Source of the DNA: Candidatus Peregrinibacteria bacterium
Lineage (GTDB): Bacteria; Patescibacteriota; Gracilibacteria; UBA1369; UM-FILTER-53-11
Direction of reading: 5' to 3'
Assembly (NCBI GenBank): GCA_023245725.1
Contig: JAHFJU010000057.1
Location: forward strand, 1 to 8,635
Length of the DNA: 8,635 nucleotides
Part shown: positions 5,774-8,635 of the stretch, piece after piece
Numbering within the stretch: the first letter of the stretch is position 1
How the letters are laid out: each line of letters starts with the position of its first letter
Translations under genes and position numbers: made by a program
Notes under the pieces: generated by a model
The model's input: only the letters and a program-made list of their open reading frames with translations
Database searches by the model: none
Told to the model about the DNA's origin: nothing

Positions 5774-6421
5774 ATGAAAAAGTTTTTAATTATTTTAGGA
5801 ATAGGCGCAACACTATTTATGTGCACAGTACCAATGGCACTTGCTGTTGAAAATCTTGATCCTTCTTTTTTGCCAAAAGGAATGCCTACCCTAAGCGGAA
5901 CAAAAGGTGTTGAGAATTATGGAATTGATACTGCTCGAATAACAATTGTCCGAAGAATATTAGGAGTTGTTACAGGCGGTGCCGCAATTATTGCAACATT
6001 CTTTATTATTTACAGCGGATTTAATCTTGTTATTTCTCACGGTGAAGACGACAAAATGGGGCCGGCAAAAAAAGGCTTAACATGGGCGTTAGTTGGCATG
6101 GTGTGTATAATTCTCTCGTACTCAATAATGAGCTTTGTAATTAAAACGGCGCTCACGGCCGATGATCCAAATGCAACTGGCGAAGATACCAGCGATCAGC
6201 TCGATGCAAATTCTAGTAGGCAAGCGACAAATGCAGCGAACGAAGCAAGTGCTCAGGCTGCGGCTGCAGCAGCAGATATGGCTGCTGTGCAGGCTGCTGC
6301 AGCTGCTGCACAAGTGGATAACGCTGCTGATAAGGCAAAATTCACCCCCCCCCCGCAGCAAAATAGTTCTTCGACTGCAACCGATTTTTCTAGAAACTCT
6401 CATGCCTCAGCTTTGAAGTAG
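5774..6421 (+). CDS. Pilin-like membrane protein with Ala-rich, potentially phase-variable tail, operon gene 5
   Basis: The 215-residue product has a signal peptide (MKKF, hydrophobic core, MALA-VE near 21-26), a short external segment, helix 1 (about 61-88), loop SHGEDDKMGPAKK (88-100) and helix 2 (about 101-123), then a tail of about 90 residues found in none of its paralogues. The tail is acidic and polar, then Ala/Gln-rich (about 150-186), then Pro/Gln/Ser. By VirB2-like topology it would face outward. A run of ten C bases encodes the Thr-Pro-Pro-Pro at 191-194, so a one-base slip would change the C terminus. ATG 5774 is chosen (one base after the preceding stop) over the in-frame TTG at 5762, which overlaps gene 4. 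Cys17 lies inside the signal core but lacks a proper lipobox. The stop lies 7 bp from the convergent metG stop, leaving no room for a terminator. Confidence 0.83.
   Translation: MKKFLIILGIGATLFMCTVPMALAVENLDPSFLPKGMPTLSGTKGVENYGIDTARITIVRRILGVVTGGAAIIATFFIIYSGFNLVISHGEDDKMGPAKKGLTWALVGMVCIILSYSIMSFVIKTALTADDPNATGEDTSDQLDANSSRQATNAANEASAQAAAAAADMAAVQAAAAAAQVDNAADKAKFTPPPQQNSSSTATDFSRNSHASALK
6237..6312 (+). repeat. GCN-rich low-complexity repeat with internal palindromes (Ala/Gln tail of operon gene 5)
   Basis: Imperfect runs of GCT/GCA/GCG codons with CAG interruptions encode the Ala-rich tail. The tract is rich in CTGCAG-type palindromes; GTGCAG (6287-6292) and CTGCAC (6306-6311) are exact inverted copies around a palindromic core, so the DNA or RNA can fold. 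Mixed codons argue against very recent trinucleotide expansion, although slippage remains possible. Confidence 0.7.
6345..6354 (+). repeat. C10 homopolymer inside operon gene 5 (candidate phase-variation tract)
   Basis: Ten consecutive C bases lie in an AT-rich context, within codons 191-194 of the pilin-like gene. With C10 the product is 215 residues. C9 would give a different tail of similar length, with a stop at 6414-6416. C11 would end soon after, reading PPPAAK then TAG. Long G/C homopolymers in surface-protein genes are classic slipped-strand mispairing sites. Confidence 0.75.
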
Positions 6422-6428
6422 GCTTATC

Positions 6429-8027
6429 TCACCCCTCAATCTTCGGGAACAAAATCTCAGGCTTTGTAATAGTCGTTCCTTCTTTCAACACGCCCCACTC
6501 AATTGCATTTGGGTATAACTTTTCGCATGAATAGTTTAGTGCGGTCTGAATTTTTTTAGCTGTATCGGGCAAGAAAGGCGAAAGCATTAAACTTGAATGT
6601 CGAATAATTTCGAGGAGGTTATACAGACACGCATGGACCTTCATTGGCTCTGTCTTAGCGGTTATCCACGGTTTTTGTTCGTCTATATATTGGTTGGCAA
6701 ATGTTAGCAATTGAAAAACACACTCAAGCGCGCGCTTTAAATCGAACTCAGAAATCGCTGCTTGATAATCCTTCCAAGTTTCTAATACTTTCATTACGAT
6801 TGGTTCTTCACGAACTTGAGCCGGAATTTTTCCGCTGCAATATTTTTCGGTCATTGTTAAAACTCGGCTCACCAAATTGCCAAGATTATTTGCCAATTCG
6901 CCGCCGTAGAGTGCGCTAAAACGGCTCTTATTAAAATCACCATCTTCAGTAGTTGGAATTTCGCGTAACAAATAATAGCGAAGCGCATCGATACCAAATT
7001 GCGCGCCAACCTCGAAAGGATCAACCACATTCCCAATAGACTTGCTCATCTTTTGCCCCTCTGAAGTAATATAGCCATGTACGTAAATTGCCTTAGGTAA
7101 GGGGAGTTCAGCAGCCATCAACATCGCAATCCAAATGCCGGCATGAAAACGCAAAATGTCTTTTCCTATCAAGTGAACATTTGCAGGCCAAAATTTCGTA
7201 AATAATTCGGCAGATGGAGCGGTGTCGTGCTCTCCTTGAGTTTCATTTTGAGTGGCGTTTGAATCTTGTTGAAGTTGGTTGTTTTCTGAATTCTCTGCGC
7301 TAAATCCTATACCACTTAAATAATTTGTAAGTGCATCGCCCCAAACATACATTGCTTGTGAATCGTCATCGGGAACAGGAATTCCCCACGAAAGCGCTTC
7401 GATAGGTCGTGAAAAACTTACATCGCGTTTGTCTGTCATGCCCGATTCAATTAACCCCAACATCTCGTTTTTTCGTGACTGTGGAACGACTTTAAGTGTG
7501 TCGCTCTCAATCAATTCTTTGATTTTTGAAAGGTATGCGCTGTATCGGAAAAAATAATTTTCTTCTTTAAACTGAACTGGCGCTTTTAAATGATTCGGAC
7601 ATTTTCCGTCTATCAAATCTTTTTCGGTAACGTATGCTTCGCATCCTACACAGTACAATCCTTCATAAGTTTTTTTATAAATTGCATCGGCTGCTTGAAG
7701 TTTTTTCCACAATGTTTGACATGCGCGAACGTGAAATCCATCGGTTGTGCGAATAAAACGGTCACACGAAATATTTAGAAATTTTGAGAGGCGGCGAAAT
7801 TCTGCGGAGTTTTGATCTGCTAACGCTTCAACACTCATTCCATTATCGCGTGCAGTTTGAGCCATTTTAAGGCCGTGTTCATCTGTACCTGTTAAGAAGT
7901 ACACGTCGTCACCAACAAGTCGGTGGTATCGTGCAAGACAGTCGGCTTGCGCAAGTTCCATGGCGTAACCTGCATGTGGTTTTGAGTTTGTGTAAGCAAT
8001 CGAAGTGGTAACGTAAAAAGTAGACAT
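6429..8027 (-). CDS. metG: Methionyl-tRNA synthetase, compact form
   Basis: Cytoplasmic class I enzyme that charges tRNA-Met with methionine using ATP. The 532-residue product contains the Rossmann catalytic domain with a HIGH-position motif HAGY (18-21), GTDEHG (47-52), a zinc knuckle C126-x2-C129 and C143-x2-H146 (the single-zinc pattern known from Thermus MetRS), WGIPVP (214-219), IGKDILRFH (287-295) and an intact KMSKS loop (326-330). The C-terminal part is the helical anticodon-binding domain (about 375-532). There is no EMAPII/Trbp111-like C-terminal domain, so it is shorter than the E. coli enzyme. Oddities: the second His of HIGH is Tyr, WGDAL stands where WFDAL is common, and a polar Asn/Gln-rich insert lies at about 243-277. 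ATG 8027 opens directly into the catalytic core (STFYVTTSIAYTN). It lies 41 bp downstream of the previous minus-strand gene and has its own promoter-like element. Identity is certain. Confidence 0.97.
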   Translation of the reverse strand: MSTFYVTTSIAYTNSKPHAGYAMELAQADCLARYHRLVGDDVYFLTGTDEHGLKMAQTARDNGMSVEALADQNSAEFRRLSKFLNISCDRFIRTTDGFHVRACQTLWKKLQAADAIYKKTYEGLYCVGCEAYVTEKDLIDGKCPNHLKAPVQFKEENYFFRYSAYLSKIKELIESDTLKVVPQSRKNEMLGLIESGMTDKRDVSFSRPIEALSWGIPVPDDDSQAMYVWGDALTNYLSGIGFSAENSENNQLQQDSNATQNETQGEHDTAPSAELFTKFWPANVHLIGKDILRFHAGIWIAMLMAAELPLPKAIYVHGYITSEGQKMSKSIGNVVDPFEVGAQFGIDALRYYLLREIPTTEDGDFNKSRFSALYGGELANNLGNLVSRVLTMTEKYCSGKIPAQVREEPIVMKVLETWKDYQAAISEFDLKRALECVFQLLTFANQYIDEQKPWITAKTEPMKVHACLYNLLEIIRHSSLMLSPFLPDTAKKIQTALNYSCEKLYPNAIEWGVLKEGTTITKPEILFPKIEG

Positions 8028-8033
8028 ATACCG

Positions 8034-8042
8034 ACTATATCA
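8034..8042 (-). promoter_or_regulatory. Extended -10 promoter of metG (leaderless geometry)
   Basis: On the minus strand TGATATAGT carries TATAGT (5 of 6 matches to TATAAT) with the TG extension, followed by six bases (CGGTAT) and then the metG ATG. Like the pilin-operon promoter it is preceded by a run of A (AAAAAATGATATA is identical in both), so transcription should start at or beside the start codon. It lies within the 41 bp gap to the upstream gene. No clear -35 is visible. Confidence 0.6.
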
Positions 8043-8068
8043 TTTTTTACAGGGTAGAAAAAGAAAAC

Positions 8069-8635
8069 CTACGGCTTTGTTCTATATAGTGCGTAATTGA
8101 AAACCGGCAATGACCGTTCTCTACTGATTTCAATGTCTATACTTTGTTTGGTGTTTTTTTCAAATCCATCGGCAGTGACTTTTATTGTAGGTAGCGTTAA
8201 TCGTTTATCGCTTTCTGCGCCGCCAAGTTGAATCAACTTGTATTTTATTGATGAGAGCTGTTTTTTCTCTTTCACTCCAAGGTTTGCGCCCGTAATCATA
8301 TCTACATTTATCATGTTAGTAATAGCCAAGAAGTTTTGTGAGTGTGTATTCAAAAAATCATCAATCGGTTTTTGAGGAGTATCAATAACTTCGCCTTCTT
8401 GTTGCTCTAAATATTTGCCTGTTGAGTAACATGTGCTTTCTTGAGCGGTACCAAGACAGCTTACCTGTATGCCAAAATCTTCATTTTTCGGATCTTCAGG
8501 AATTAGCCCGTTAATAACTTCACTAATACCGGTTATTTTATTCTTTCCAAAGATTTTCCAGCGCAAAATATCGAGATCTGCCGCTCGTATTCCTCCTTTT
8601 AATTTTAATTCGCCGTTTAAATAATAGTAGAGTTT
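8069..8635 (-). CDS. Hypothetical protein, C-terminal 188 residues (N terminus outside window)
   Basis: The frame is open to the right edge, so the TTG near 8566 is not a reliable start and 23 further codons (KLYYYLNGELKLKGG and on) belong to the gene. I do not recognise a family. The visible part begins with Tyr/Leu-rich and basic sequence (ADLDILRWKIFGK), then a hydrophilic region with two cysteines in SCLGTAQESTC that could form a disulfide, a helical-looking central part (about FLNTHSQNFLAITNM), and a beta-rich C-terminal end (KVTADGFEKN, IDIEISRERS) ending at TAG. No membrane segment lies in the visible portion; a signal or pilin-like N terminus could exist outside. The paired cysteines and beta pattern are compatible with an exported protein, but that is inference. 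It is co-oriented with metG, 41 bp upstream, and could partly co-transcribe with it. Confidence 0.75.
   Translation of the reverse strand, partial: KLYYYLNGELKLKGGIRAADLDILRWKIFGKNKITGISEVINGLIPEDPKNEDFGIQVSCLGTAQESTCYSTGKYLEQQEGEVIDTPQKPIDDFLNTHSQNFLAITNMINVDMITGANLGVKEKKQLSSIKYKLIQLGGAESDKRLTLPTIKVTADGFEKNTKQSIDIEISRERSLPVFNYALYRTKP

Noticed and set aside
5774..5850. Lipoprotein signal around Cys17 of operon gene 5
   Set aside because: The residues before the cysteine (TLFM) do not form a lipobox, and a better signal peptidase I site (ALA) follows a few residues later.
6162..6416. Overlapping plus-strand frame inside operon gene 5, rich in Leu/Gln/Arg
   Set aside because: It is the shifted reading of the Ala-codon repeat with no start context or signal peptide. 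Its last part matters only as the C9 slippage product of gene 5, not as a gene of its own.
8043..8068. Intrinsic terminator between the right-edge gene and metG
   Set aside because: Only a weak AT-rich inverted repeat (TAC-CCT-GTA with A/T flanks) is present, without a GC stem followed by a T run on the minus strand.

Overview
The window is a gene-dense, AT-rich bacterial segment that most resembles a member of the Patescibacteria (Candidate Phyla Radiation), probably Candidatus Saccharibacteria or a relative. This is inferred, not proven. It rests on small overlapping genes without Shine-Dalgarno sequences, two promoters placed so that transcripts should be leaderless, a compact methionyl-tRNA synthetase, and a tandem set of small 'signal peptide + two membrane helices' proteins of the T4SS-pilin (VirB2-like) type that is common in these organisms. 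Genes here stop on TAA, TAG and TGA, so the standard bacterial code applies and not the UGA=Gly code of Gracilibacteria/Absconditabacteria.

Layout. (1) 3-1940 (+): an FtsK/SpoIIIE DNA translocase cut off at its N terminus by the window edge. (2) 1941-3053 (-): an unrecognised 370-residue protein with a possible N-terminal membrane anchor and a symmetric four-cysteine motif; its stop codon directly abuts the ftsK stop codon, tail to tail. (3) 3054-3211: a divergent intergenic region with a cluster of GC-rich hairpins followed on the minus strand by a T6 run (candidate attenuator), and an extended -10 promoter for the next operon. (4) 3212-6421 (+): a tight five-gene operon in which every product has a cleavable-looking signal peptide and the same C-terminal module of membrane helix, short charged cytoplasmic loop and second helix. 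Gene 2 adds a roughly 290-residue external domain with eight cysteines. Gene 5 adds an Ala-rich external tail that contains a C10 homopolymer close to its 3' end. (5) 6429-8027 (-): metG, convergent with the operon with only 7 bp between them, with its own extended -10 element. (6) 8069-8635 (-): the C-terminal part of an unrecognised protein that runs off the right edge.

How the genes may work together. The five operon products look like co-expressed paralogous subunits of a surface structure or pore. By analogy with VirB2 pilins, the N-terminal parts and C-terminal tails would face outward and the charged loops inward. Gene 2, with its large external domain, is a candidate tip, adhesin or specialised subunit, and gene 5 a candidate phase-variable subunit. 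No VirB4/VirB6/VirD4 gene lies in the window, so assignment to a secretion system rests on the pilin-like module alone. ftsK and metG are housekeeping neighbours.
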